From: Poecilobothrus nobilitatus
Lineage: Eukaryota; Arthropoda; Insecta; Diptera; Dolichopodidae
Length of the DNA stretch: 64,000 nucleotides
Assembly: GCA_947095535.1 (NCBI GenBank)
Contig: OX352774.1
Location: forward strand, 177,504,200 to 177,568,199
Direction: 5' to 3'
Shown here: one piece after another, positions 1 to 11,005 of the stretch
How the letters are laid out: each line of letters starts with the position of its first letter
Numbering within the stretch: position 1 is the first letter of the stretch
Notes under the pieces: model-generated
What the model saw: only the letters and a program-made list of their open reading frames with translations
What the model was told of the DNA's origin: nothing
The model's database searches: none
Position numbers and translations under genes: made by a program

Positions 1-1824
1 GTTTCCACCGTTAAAAAATCAAAAAAAAAACAAAATTTAACCTAGATTGTTATTATCCTTTTGAACATTTAATTCTTTATATCCTTGGAAGTTTTAAGTG
101 AAGTAAGAAAAGTCAAAAAAAATTTTTATTTGAACAAGAAACTAAATTTGTAGTATGAGAATGGTCAAAAAATAAAAAAAAACAATCTTATAATAATAAT
201 AATTTTATAACATAAAATTTTGAGTAATAAAAGAAATATAAATTCTGCTTTTAATAATACATAATTATTTTCTTTCAAAAATTTTTAAGGTTTGTTTCTT
301 TTAAGATTCGATAAAACATGATAGTTGTAGTTGTAGTCCTTTAACCTTTTTAAATTGCAAGATCTGTTAAGTTTCAATTCCATCAGTTATGGATGGTAGT
401 TAACATATTCTAAATATGAATCTTTTATATCGATGCTAAAAATTATTCCAGATACTATAAATTCTTTTTATTCTTAGTTAATTTCCTAAAGATTTATTTA
501 TACATATTTCATTCTTCTTTGTATATAATTTGTATAACACTTTAAAAAATTAAATTTGTGTACTACAATAAAATTGAATATATACTACAGGAATAAAAGG
601 TTAAACTAAGTTAATTATCTAGGGAGCGATACATAATTTTGTTTTTCAAAATCTCGTTCCCAAAATCTTGCTTTTACAAAATCTCGTTTTTATAAATATC
701 TCGGTATACGAAGTCTAATTTTGCAGAATCTCGTTTTTTTTTTGGCTATACTATAAAATAGCTTACGCATGTTTGTAAGAAATATAATTTAGAGAGATTT
801 TAGAGTTGAGTAATAAATAAGGGTTCTAATAATTTGTTCAGCAGAGGGGGGGTTTTTCACCATCTTGAAGAGTTGTAATATGTATTAAAAGAATATAATT
901 AGGAGGGTGTTTAGAGTTGGTTACAAAATCAGGGTTTTATTAATTAGTTAACCGGAAGTTTGGGAACGGCAGCGTCCACCATTTTAAACATATTGATAAT
1001 GAAATATAAATGAAAAAATATAATGAGAAGGGAGTTTAGAATTGGTTACAAGATCGGTTTTGCAAACATAAAATTTTGTCTTCAGAGATATTGCCAAACG
1101 AAATTTTGTACCGGACTCAATTAAAAGATTTTTTAAAGGACAACATGGAGTACTAAATTTTCCTTTTGATTTTCAGCAATATAATTTTACTTTGCCAAAA
1201 GACTTTATATTAAGTTTATATTTATAGAAAATTTCTTTTTTCAATTTTATTTAAGCGAATTAGTAAAAGAAATTGTGCTTTTAATCTTCCTACAAAAAAT
1301 TCCTCTTTTAGATCCTCAATTCAAATCCTAATGCTACTTCCTGTAACCAATACACTACGTAAGCAATTAGGGATTTTCAACACATTATATTACCCATAGG
1401 TTGATTGGTTTAGTTACTAAAAATTTGGGCGGAATTAGTAAAAATCTATCACTGTCCATATGGTATTCTTGCTATCTTTAGAAAATTCACACTCCACGAA
1501 AGAAAATGTATATCAAATTTTAATTTTTAACACAACTTCATTGAAGAATTTAGTTTTATAATTATTTAAATTGTTTTCAATCTTATAATTGTCATTACTT
1601 CATTAAATCTTTTCCACAGTTTTCATTTTTTATCTTGTATTTAAGTGTTGTAATAAATAAAATAATAAAATCTTCGTTTTTTTTGAATGAGTTACAATAT
1701 TAACTCGTAATATTATTAATTCAAAATACTCTATTAATACATATTTCTTTTTCGTTTCTCCTTTTTCCTTTTTCGTTTTACGTTTTTTTTTTTTTTGTTT
1801 ATATTGAAATTTTTCAATAAATAG
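1..1824 (+). other. Intron (partial) of the plus-strand membrane protein gene
   Basis: I see no coding exon here. The stretch precedes the exon that begins at 1825 and ends in an AG acceptor at 1823-1824, with in-frame stops immediately upstream of the acceptor, so it is read as intron whose 5' end is left of the window. It contains the inverted-repeat element at 624-1118 and a pyrimidine-rich stretch at about 1740-1800 that could serve the acceptor. Confidence 0.55.
624..1118. mobile_element. Family E inverted-repeat element with internal tandem units
   Basis: The left end (GAGCGATACATAATTTTG at 624) matches the reverse complement of the right end (GAGTCCGGTACAAAATTT, ending at 1118), giving imperfect terminal inverted repeats. 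Inside, a unit of about 100 bp recurs three times, starting near 779, 891 and 1014; each begins with a variant of 'aatataat..gag' followed by 'tttagagttggttac'. The motif AAAATCTCG repeats near the left end. A related unit occurs at 48245-48365. No open frame is present, so it would be non-autonomous. The type is inferred from structure only. Confidence 0.5.
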
Positions 1825-2148
1825 GTTCTGGTACCACGTGGTGGAATGAAGTAACATGCACTGGTTTATTTTCATTTGGTTTAGGTGTATTTTTATTAGT
1901 TTTGAATTGTTTAATTAGCCGTAAAGAAGAAGAAGATTTGGAAGATTATGTTCAAAGACAATTAACAAGATCACGTTCTGGTCATCGTTTAGAACGTGAT
2001 GCTGAAACTGGTGTATTAACAACACGACATACACGTAAAGCATTAGCATTACAAAATGCAACACCAAATGGTGGTAGTTGTTCTGATAATTTATCACAAG
2101 CAGTAACACCGGTAACAAGTGAAATGGTTACACCGACAACACCAGTTG
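1825..2148 (+). CDS. Penultimate coding exon of a membrane protein gene (last TM helix plus cytoplasmic tail)
   Basis: This exon starts after the AG at 1823-1824, completing a split codon (phase 1), and ends at the donor G|GTAACT at 2149, again phase 1. It encodes about 107 residues with no stop. An N-terminal segment 'SGTTWWNEVTCTG' leads into a hydrophobic stretch, GLFSFGLGVFLLVLNCLI, that reads as one transmembrane helix. It is followed by a strongly charged tail (SRKEEEDLEDYVQRQL, then an Arg-rich LTRSRSGHRLER) and a Ser/Thr/Pro-rich end. Arg/Lys directly after the helix suggests that the tail is cytoplasmic. The layout resembles the last helix and tail of a multi-pass protein such as a four-helix claudin/stargazin-like protein, but I do not recognise the gene and that comparison is weak. 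Upstream exons lie outside the window. Codon use and complexity differ sharply from the surrounding simple AT sequence, which supports a real exon. Confidence 0.8.
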
Positions 2149-2204
2149 GTAACTGTAAAATTTATCCAAAAACTCATAAAATAATGCAACATAATTTTAA
2201 TTAA
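2149..2204 (+). other. Alternative C-terminus if the donor at 2149 is not used
   Basis: Reading through the donor stays open for 18 codons (GNCKIYPKTHKIMQHNFN) to a TAA at 2202-2204. An intron-retained transcript would therefore end here and lack the PDZ-type ligand encoded by the last exon. This is a possibility from the sequence only; the read-through residues could equally be untranslated intron. Confidence 0.3.
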
Positions 2205-2614
2205 AAAAAAATTTTTTTTTCTTTTTTTTTTGAAAACAAAAGAAAAAAATATTCAAAATTTATAATTTAAATTTTAATACAAAAAAAAGAAAACATAAAA
2301 AAAATTTCAAAATTTTTAAAATGAAAAACAAAATTAATGAATAAAATTAAAATTAAACAAAATAAAATTGCATTAAATTAGGAAAATTTTACAATTTTCA
2401 CATTAAAAAAAAAAAAAAAAAATATTAAAAATTAAAAAATCAAATTATTTTTTTCCATAATTTTCTTTTCTTTTGTCGCTTGCCTGATTAACATTTTCTC
2501 TACTATATATTATATATATATATATACTTTTAATATATATTTGTATGTATGTGTACATTATATATGTAAATATTGAATATTTAAATATTTAGTCATTAAA
2601 AAATATAACCAATA

Positions 2615-2618
<4 letters not shown>

Positions 2619-2657
<39 letters not shown>
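2619..2657. repeat. (TA)n microsatellite
   Basis: An uninterrupted TA dinucleotide tract of about 19 units lies within the last intron. Similar shorter tracts occur at 3013-3038, 7613-7642, 7712-7734, 9692-9711, 9932-9951, 12171-12189 and 12822-12842. Confidence 0.9.
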
Positions 2658-2661
<4 letters not shown>

Positions 2662-3865
2662 TATGTATATAAGATAGTAAATATAAATATAGATTTCTAA
2701 ATTAAGACTTAAAAATCCTTATAAGATTTTGATCTTTGATCTTTATAAAAGATCTTTGATATTTATAAAAAAAATTTTAATATATTTTTAAAGTGTTCAG
2801 AACAAAATAAAAAAAAACCACATTTAACAAATTAGTATAATATGTATAAATTGTTTTAGGCCAAATAATAATATTTTATTTTTAGACCAAATAATATTTT
2901 ATAAGTTTATACTTGTCTAAAATCTAATCTTAATTTAGAACTGTTTTAATAATTTACTGTCTCGTATATACATATATTTTTCTTACTCTATACTATATGT
3001 ATATATACATTTATATATATATATATATATATATATACATACTTTATATACTTTACTTTTTCTTAAAATGATACTTTAAAAAGTACATATTTTTTAGTAA
3101 ATAGTAGTCATTTTAGTATTTTAGATTTTAGTATATGTACTAAAAAAAAAAAAAAAAAAATTAATAATAAAAAAAAATTCAAAATTAAAAAAAAAAAAAA
3201 ATAAAAAACAGAAAAAGATATTAATGCAAAAAAAATCATACTTTTAATTATATATATCTCTTTCTAATTAATATACTTATATAAATTGAAAAAAATTAAA
3301 AAAAAAAACAGATCGTAAATCTTTAAATTATAAAAAATTAAAAGAATTAAATTCATTTTAATGCACGCTCAAAATTAATCACCAATTGGAGTTTTCTAAA
3401 TGTAGTGTCAAGCAAAAAATTTAAAATTTTTCTATAATTTCTTTTTTTTTTTAAATATATTAATTTTTTTTTTTTTTTTTTAGTATTTATTTTTATTTTA
3501 TATTATTTTTTTGGAATTAAGTGTTGTGTTGTATTTTGATTTTATTTTGTTTTTATTTTGAATTGAATAAAACTAAATTGATGTATACTTACTTCCGAAA
3601 AACTAAAATTGAGCTAAAAATCAAATAAAGATTTTTTTTTTAAATTATATTAAAACGAATATTCAAAATTTAAAATACTTTTAAAAAAAAAACTTTACTT
3701 TACAACGAATTCTGAAAAAAAATATATATATATTTTTCCTGCAAATAATGACCGTTATGTCAAAAAATGTCTGTTAAACCGAAAATAATTTTATTTTAAA
3801 TAAAGACAAAACCAAAATATTTTGAAATACATTTTCAAAATTTACAAAAAAAAAAAAAAAAAAAT

Positions 3866-4000
3866 GGGTCGAATGCATAAAACTAAGCTTGAACTGAAAT
3901 GCAAATCCGACTTTTCCAAAGAAAAACTTTGAGTTCTCGTTCAAGTTTTTGTTCGAAAAACATTAATTTGAGGTCAAGGTTTGTTTAATGCATTCGATCC
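3866..4000. mobile_element. Small MITE-like inverted-repeat element
   Basis: The left end GGGTCGAATGCATAAAAC at 3866 pairs with the right end, whose reverse complement begins GGATCGAATGCATTAAAC (ending at 4000). Similarity continues inward (AAGCTTGAAC against AACCTTGACC), giving arms of about 33 bp in a 135-bp element. There is no open frame. It follows a poly(A) tract, and I see no clear target-site duplication. Confidence 0.55.
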
Positions 4001-4348
4001 TTTGTATAATAATTTTCTTAAATTATGTACCTATGAACAGTTAGTATTAAAAAAATTTCAAAAGGCTTTGTTTTTGACTTTGATTTATTTTAGTCAGGGT
4101 TTTGCCCATTGTAAAATTAAGAACAACTAAAAAAACTTGTCTAACTTAAATTGTTTGCATATTTTTAGGAATAGGTACAAAAATCCGTTTTATCAAAATA
4201 CCATTATTTAATTTCAAAAAATTAAATATGAAAAAATCGTAAAAAAAAAAAATACTTCTGTAAACGAGAAATAAATGCGGTTTCTTTTAGAAATTTAATA
4301 AAAATTATCTTAATTTATTTTATAACGAGTGTTAGAATGATAGAAATA

Positions 4349-4477
4349 TTATAACTTGCCCTTTTTATCTCTTTGTCGTAAAATTTCTTGAAGAACAAAT
4401 AAAATTTCATTTACAACTGTATCATAAGAACGCCAATTGACTGTATACGGCATTCCATTCGTCTTAATAAATGACAT
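4349..4477 (-). other. Short open frame of uncertain status (42 residues) inside the last intron
   Basis: A minus-strand ATG at 4475-4477 opens 42 codons ending at TAA (4349-4351). The product has ordinary composition for a protein (for example YTVNWRSYDTVVNEI and LQEILRQRDKKGKL), unlike the low-complexity frames around it. The ATG lies exactly at the breakpoint of the truncated SINE, so the frame may be a fragment of something larger cut off by that insertion. I do not recognise it. A stretch this long without stops is not rare by chance even at this AT content. Confidence 0.2.
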
Positions 4478-4580
4478 AAGAGTAATTCCCCTTTACGATA
4501 TTTACAGCCGCATCTGAAAAGGAAAGGCTGTGTAATTTCCTGCTCATATTTATGTGGCAGAGAAATGCACTAAAAAAAAA
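4475..4580 (+). mobile_element. SINE family S1, 5'-truncated copy
   Basis: This matches the 3' body of the full-length S1 copy at 40069: CCCCTTTACGATATTTACAG, then the GGAAAGGCTGTGTAATTTCC region, then CATATTTATGTGGCAGAGAA and an A-rich tail. The tRNA-like head with A and B boxes is missing. Confidence 0.75.
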
Positions 4581-5481
4581 TATAAATTACATAAGCAATA
4601 TGTGTTATGTTTCTTAACATTTTGACAAGCCACCATGTTTCGATTTCAAAGTAGTATTTCAATTTTAAATATTAAATTTGTTTGTTTTTTTGGAATTGGA
4701 AAGAAATTTATAAAAAAAAAAAAAAAAATATTTCGTTTCTGCTTACTTTGACAAATAAATAAAGCGATATTTTTAGTTAAGATGAGATTTTTAAAAAATC
4801 TGAATTTTGAATAAAGCGATCATAACAGAGCAACTTATGTTAAGCTCTTTAATTTTTTTTTTAATTTTTATTAATTTTTTTTTTTTTTAATTTATATTTT
4901 TTAATTTATTTATATTTAACTATATTTATATAATTGATTTATTACGTATTTTATTCGTTTTATTATTTTTTGTATTGTAATATATAAATTTTTCAAAGAT
5001 AAAAAAAATTTTATTATCTAATTTTAAAATTTGCTTTCTCTTTCTACAACACCGCAATATGACATCTATACTAAATTGGTCTTTTGTTTTTTTTTTTTTA
5101 ATATATGTATGTATAACTCAAAATTAATGGCTAAAAATTGTAATTCGGAAGTAAAATCATTATATTTTTAGCATTGCATCAAACTCTATATAATAAACAT
5201 CTATACTCTTCATTTTTTTTTTGTTTTTTTTTTTTTGTTGTGAAATATTTTTTTTTTTATATTTTTTATTTTAGTATGAATTATTAAATATACTTAAAAC
5301 TACACATAGCTATATATACTTATAATATAATGCAAAATCTATAAATCTATAACTATCTTTTAATCTTTAAATAACTGCAAAACTACAATTAAAAAAAAAA
5401 AAAAAAAAATTTAGTGTAGATAAAAAAAAAAAAAAAAAAAAAGAAACAAATAAAAAATTCAAAATAAAAAATATGTTTTAG

Positions 5482-5657
5482 GTTTAGGAAACTCTGGTGA
5501 AATTCTACTGGAAAAAATTACCGAAGAAGATAGCAGCTATGGTACAAGTGATGATCGTGTTTCATCTGGTATATCACCAACTGGTCCAAATTATGATAAA
5601 AAACATCTATTAGGAAATGGTTATATAACTACATCGACGCATATAACAAGAATTTAA
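5482..5657 (+). CDS. Terminal coding exon of the membrane protein gene, ending in a PDZ-type ligand
   Basis: The exon follows the acceptor TTTTAG and opens with the two bases GT that complete the Gly codon left by the exon ending at 2148. It encodes about 57 residues and ends at TAA (5655-5657). The sequence is hydrophilic and rich in Ser, Gly, Asp and Glu (LEKITEEDSSYGTSDD, then SSGISPTGPNYDKKH), consistent with a disordered cytoplasmic tail. The last residues, THITRI, give Thr at -2 and Ile at 0, fitting the class-I PDZ ligand pattern S/T-X-hydrophobic. This suggests anchoring at a junction or synapse by a PDZ scaffold; that role is inferred. Together with the exon at 1825-2148 it gives a tail of about 130 residues after the helix. 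Confidence 0.75.
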
Positions 5658-6660
5658 AATAATTTCTATTAAATTCTTCTTTTTTTTTTTTTTGTTTTTA
5701 ATTTTTCCTTATATTTTTATTAATTTTCTTTTTTTTTTGTTTCTTTATTCAAAGTTTTTTTTTTTATTTGAGATATTATTAAAGTAATATATATATATAT
5801 TTTAATTATAGAGAAAATAATTTAATATAATTCTTAAATATAACTAAATAATTATTACATATTTATTATATATAATATTAATATTGCAAAAAAAAGAAAA
5901 ATAAAAAAAAAAGGAAACAAAGATCCCAACAAAATGAATTAAATTTATTTTTTTTTTTTTCAAATGGAATTTTAGAATAGAAACGGAAAAGGAAACGCTA
6001 TAAATTTAATTCTAATTGACAAAAAAAAAAAAAAAACTTTTTAAAATATAAAAATAAGGACGAATAAATTAAAAAAAAAAAACACAACATAAATAAAACT
6101 CGCTATATAAAATTTAAAACATTAAAAATTAAATAAAATTTTTCCCGCTAATTTTTCGCTTTTTTTTTTTTTTTTTTTTTTGTATAAAAAATATAAATAA
6201 ATTATAAAAAAAAAAAAATATAAACAATTATAAATACCTAAATGAAAATGGCGATTTATTGAAATTAAAATGATTGAAATTAAAAATTATTGAAAACAGA
6301 AAAGAGAAAATTTTTTTTTGAAAAAGGCTTATGAGAAAAGAATTTTTAAATTAGAATTAAATTAAAATCTTTTTTTTTTGCTAAAAAAATTTAATAAAAA
6401 CTTTAAAAAAAAAATTTAATAAAAAAAATTTCAAATTTTCAAACGAAACAAACCTTAACTAATATAAAAGGTGTTCCTGTGAGTTAATAGTTGTTAAGTT
6501 TAGACAGAAATTTTTTCAAATGGCCGAAATTAAAATAAAACAAAAAATTATAAAATTTTTATTTAATTTATAACTACTTCAGTATTCATATATTTGAATA
6601 TTTACAAATATCCTTGAACATAGTTATGATTAACACAAAATTACTGTAATTTTTTATTTT
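5658..6660 (+). other. Probable 3' UTR and downstream flank
   Basis: This stretch follows the TAA of the terminal exon. It has no coding potential and is full of poly(T) and poly(A) runs. The first AATAAA after the stop is near 5900, but AATAAA-like strings occur often by chance at this composition, so the cleavage site cannot be fixed from sequence. Confidence 0.4.
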
Positions 6661-6663
6661 TAA

Positions 6664-6830
6664 GCTTATTCCATCCTACAACATAAATGTGCCTACCCTT
6701 TCCAGTTGTGGCTGTAAATGTCGTAAGGGGAAATAATTCTTTCGACAAGTGTGGAATACGAATCCACTTTCCCTCGATATTTACAGCGTATTTTATACCA
6801 TTTTACCCACTATAAGCCACAGATGTCCCC
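6664..6830 (-). mobile_element. SINE family S1, near full-length copy (minus strand)
   Basis: Reading the minus strand from 6830, the head GGGGACATCTGTGGCTTATA aligns with the head of the 40069 copy. It is followed by the 'TATAAAATACGCTG' segment, a decayed B box (GGATTCGTATTCC) and the body TTTCCCCTTACGACATTTAC. The 3' end is worn, without a clear A tail. Confidence 0.75.
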
Positions 6831-7609
6831 CATTTTAATTTTTGCTTATAACGTCATAACGTAATACTTTGAAGTACGAGAGAATAAAATGTAAGTGACT
6901 TTAGTATAAAATGTAATTTGACAAAAAAAACAAAAAAACATTATTATATTGTTAAATAACACTAAAAACTATTTTAATTTTTAAATATTAATTTATTTTA
7001 TTATAATTCGGCCTTAATTGGCCACAAATAACTTTAACAAGTGAAACACCTTTTATAAATGAATTAAATAATTTAATGAAATTAATTTCAAATAAATAAA
7101 TACATAATATATATTCTATATTAATTAATATATTAATTAATATATTAATTAATAAATATATTAAATAAAAAAAAAAAAAAAAATTGCAACAAAAAACAAA
7201 ATAAAAACTTAATAAAATTATATTAAAAAATAAATGTAAAATTTCGAGCTAAAAACAAAGAAAATAAAAATAAATTTATAATTTAGAAAATTGTGAATTA
7301 ATTTAATAACAAAAAAAAAATAAAAAAGAAAGAAAAAAAAAAAACAACAATATATTGTAAATTTTTTTAAGACTTTAAAATTTATATATATACATAACTT
7401 ATACATACATTTATTATTAATATTTTTTAAAAATTAAGTCAAAATCAAAACTATATTAATAAAAAAAAAAAAAAAAAATAGTTTGAAAAACAAAAAAAAA
7501 AAAAAAAAAATCTAATTAATTTAATATTTTATTTTTATTTGAACGTTGTAAAATATTTAATATAAAAATAAAAAATTATATACATATATTAAATTTAATT
7601 AATGTTTAT

Positions 7610-7644
<35 letters not shown>

Positions 7645-9677
7645 ACATAATAAGTTTTAAAATAACATTTAATTTAATATTTAAATTCCTTTTTAAATTA
7701 AATTAAATTAAATAATATATATATATATATATATATTTATATTTCTAGATATTATTATTAATAAAAAAAAAAAAAAAAAATTTTTATTAATATTAAAAAT
7801 TTATATAAATTAAGAAAAATCCATGTAAAAAAAAAAAGAAAAAAAATATTTTTTTTTGTCTCGAAAGTTAAATGTTATTAATTTTATATTCGTTGTTTTT
7901 TTTTTTTTCATGTAGTTTTAATATTAATTAAAATATTAATTACAAGTTTTTTTTTTTTAATATTTTTATTTAATTATATAAATTCACCACTCCAATATTT
8001 AATGTGATCTGATGATTAAAATTTATTTATTTAAAAATAGAGGAAAAAAATATACCTATATATATAAAAAATCATTATCGTAATTTGCATTTAAAATAGC
8101 TTTTAAAATTACAAAAAAAAAAATATTCATTTTATAAATAAAAATATACATATAAGGTTTCAATTATTTTTCTTTTTTCATTTTTGTGTAATTTATTAAT
8201 GTTGTACCTAACATTTAAATAAAAATTTTACTTTTTATTCATTAATCAATGGATGTCAAAAAATCAATTAAAAATAAAACAATCTTTTTTGAATTTAATT
8301 TAATATAACTATATATTTTAAATTAAATTTTAAAAATACATATTATTACTGTGTCCAAAAAAAAAATTAAAGCTATAATCTTGCCAAATTCAAAATAAAA
8401 AAAAAACCATAAAAAAAATAAAAAGTAATTTATTTTATTATGTTTTAAATTGATTTAAATTTTTTTTTTTTTTTTATATCTATATTTATATAAATAAATT
8501 GATTTATATTGATTTTTTGTTATATATATTAAATATATTCTGATATATAAACAAAATTTTGTATTTATAGATAAAGTTTTGATTTGACTTTAAAAGTTAA
8601 CTTTGAAAAATTTTATTAATATAATTAATTTCTATTTAATATTAATAAAATTTTTAGATTACCATATAACATATACACATACAAAATTTTGCATTTATTC
8701 TTCAAAATAAATATTTGATATAAGTAGGTTAAATTTTAGTTGTTATTTAAATTGTATTTATTTTAATATTAATATATAAAAATAATCATTTTTTTAAGAC
8801 CTTTTTTGTTTTTTTTTTTTTACAATTAAAGCAAAACAAAAAATATTTAAAAAAAAAATATAAATAAAACAATCTACTTTACAATATTTAAAAGAAAAAA
8901 CAAATTTTTTTTTTCTTATAATTAATTTAAAACAAAAAAAAAAAAAAACAAAAAAAAAAAAAAACTTATTTAAAATTTTTACTCTTCTATATTTTTAACT
9001 TTTTTCTACATTTTCAAACATTTAATATTACTTATTAATTATTTTAATTATGTAATAATTATCAATAAGTTGTTAACAATACCAAAAAAAAAAAAAAAAA
9101 TAGATAAAAAAAAAAGATTAAAACAATATACCGAATCACAGACATTTAATTAATTGAATAATTCACAAAAAATTTAGTACATACTAATAAATAAAAAAAA
9201 AATAAAAAATAAAGAAAAATTCTCATAAAAATATCATTTAAAAAAAAAAAAAAACAAAAAACAAAATATATTTTAAAATTTAAATAAAAAAAATAAAAAA
9301 TATATCTATTAAATAAAAAAAAAAAAAATTTCACATTCAAATGCTCAAATCATTAATTATCTTTTTTAAAAATTTCACACTCATATTAAAAATCGCTATT
9401 GTGTATTAAAAGTTTAAAACATTAAAATAAAATAAAATTTTCAAATATCACCATTTCAAATTCACCTTTAAATAAAAACATGATTTTTTTTTTTTTTTTT
9501 GTTTTTTTTTTTACCACACCTCAAACACCATTTTTCCATATTATAGATATTCGTAACAAAAATTTCACCTTTCTAAACATTTTAACCATTGGGAATTCTT
9601 TTTTTTTTTTGAAAAGCTGCGTTTTATCACCTATAATCACACTTGTATTTTTCGCAATGAATACAAATATATAAATA

Positions 9678-9708
<31 letters not shown>

Positions 9709-10786
9709 ATACATATTATATTAGACAAAAAAATAAAATAAAAATAAATTAAAACTAAATAAAATAACACAGTAAATGTATTCTTATGGAATTGGATGAC
9801 TAGAATGTGTAAAAGAAATAGCAAAAAAAAAAAAAAATGAAACATACACACACAAGAACAATATACAATAAAATTATAGACTAACGTTTGATATATTTAA
9901 GGGATAACAAAAAAAAAAAAAAATTATTGATATATATATATATATATATAATAACAGTAAAAATGAAATTAAAAAAAGAAAAACAAAAAAACAAAAAGAG
10001 TTAAATAGTAGTAGCAAGAATGAAATATTTATATATATATATACATATATAATAAATTAATTATTGTATTTAATTAATTTATATTAAAATTAAAAAGTCG
10101 AGTTATAGATGTGCTCAATGTATAGGATAGTTACCGTTATTATTATTATTATTATTTATTATTTGTTTTTAATTTTAAAAATTTAAGTAGAAATTACATG
10201 TAACTAAAATACAGTAGAATGTAGTTATGATGACTTTTTAATTTATTAACAACTATAAATTTTTTCTTCTTTGTTGTGAAAATTTAATTTTAGTAACAAT
10301 CTTGTTTATTTTTTTTTTTAATGGCTTTAAATTTAAAATTGTTTCCAAAAAATCTACTTTAATTAGTCAGTAGAAGAATAATTACAATACTAAAATTACA
10401 ACGTATATTGTTTCTTCACCTTCCAATATCCTAGTCAGGACGTAGTGAAATATTAAAAATACCAAATCCTACATTATAAATATTATATATTTTTTTTTAT
10501 ACATTATAAAAAAAGAAATTTTAAGTCCCACTTAAATTTAAAGAATTAAAAATGATATAATTTGATATTTTTTGGAGTCATTATATTTCGACTATACTGT
10601 ATTTAAATTATTTTAATTTTTTTATTAACAAAATTATCTTAGGAAAAATTTTTTTTTTTTAATTTTAAACAAATGAAACGCTTTTAAAAAATATTTTTTT
10701 TTTTAAGTTTTTAAAATTATATTAATATTATAATGATTTTTTTTTTTTAACAATGGCACAGGTGAAATGATTATAGAGAAAAATGT
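6831..10786. other. Homopolymer-dense non-coding DNA
   Basis: I see no exon here. The stretch is made of poly(A) and poly(T) runs of 8-20 bases, (TA)n tracts and an (ATT)n tract near 10137-10160. It may be an extended 3' UTR of the gene ending at 5657, or intergenic DNA; sequence alone cannot tell. Confidence 0.5.
7119..7154. repeat. Tandem 12-bp repeat of TTAATTAATATA type
   Basis: Three units of TTAATTAATATA lie in tandem in AT-rich flank DNA. Confidence 0.8.
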
Positions 10787-11005
10787 AAGAAAAGGATAGA
10801 TACAAAGCTTAACCTTAAAATTAATAAGAATAAATTCAAGCTATTATAGGATTCAAGATTGCAAAAAACAGGTAAATTTTTTCTAAATTTTCTAAAAATG
10901 AAAGAAAAGGATAGATACAAAGCTTAACCTTAAAATTAATAAGAATAAATTCAAGCTATTATAGGATTCAAGATTGCAAAAAACAGGTAAATTTTTTCTA
11001 AATTT
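10787..11005. repeat. Tandem duplication, 115-bp unit, about 1.9 copies
   Basis: The segment starting AAGAAAAGGATAGATACAAA at 10787 is repeated from 10902 with almost no differences over about 105 bp. Each copy ends with AAAAAACAGGTAAATTTTTT. The near identity indicates a recent duplication. Confidence 0.85.

Larger units (their letters stand above)
2149..5481 (+). other. Last intron of the membrane protein gene
   Basis: The intron runs from the donor GTAACT at 2149 to the acceptor ATGTTTTAG at 5473-5481. Donor and acceptor phases agree (1 + 2 bases forming GGT, Gly). It is extremely AT-rich, with (TA)n at 2619-2657 and around 3010-3040, poly(A) near 3143-3160 and 5390-5440, a small inverted-repeat element at 3866-4000 and a truncated SINE at 4475-4580. 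A second AG at 5486-5487 could act as an alternative acceptor, but it would remove two codons' worth of sequence without changing the frame. Confidence 0.7.

Noticed and set aside
1915..2118. Minus-strand frame opposite the exon at 1825
   Set aside because: Shadow of the real exon on the plus strand.
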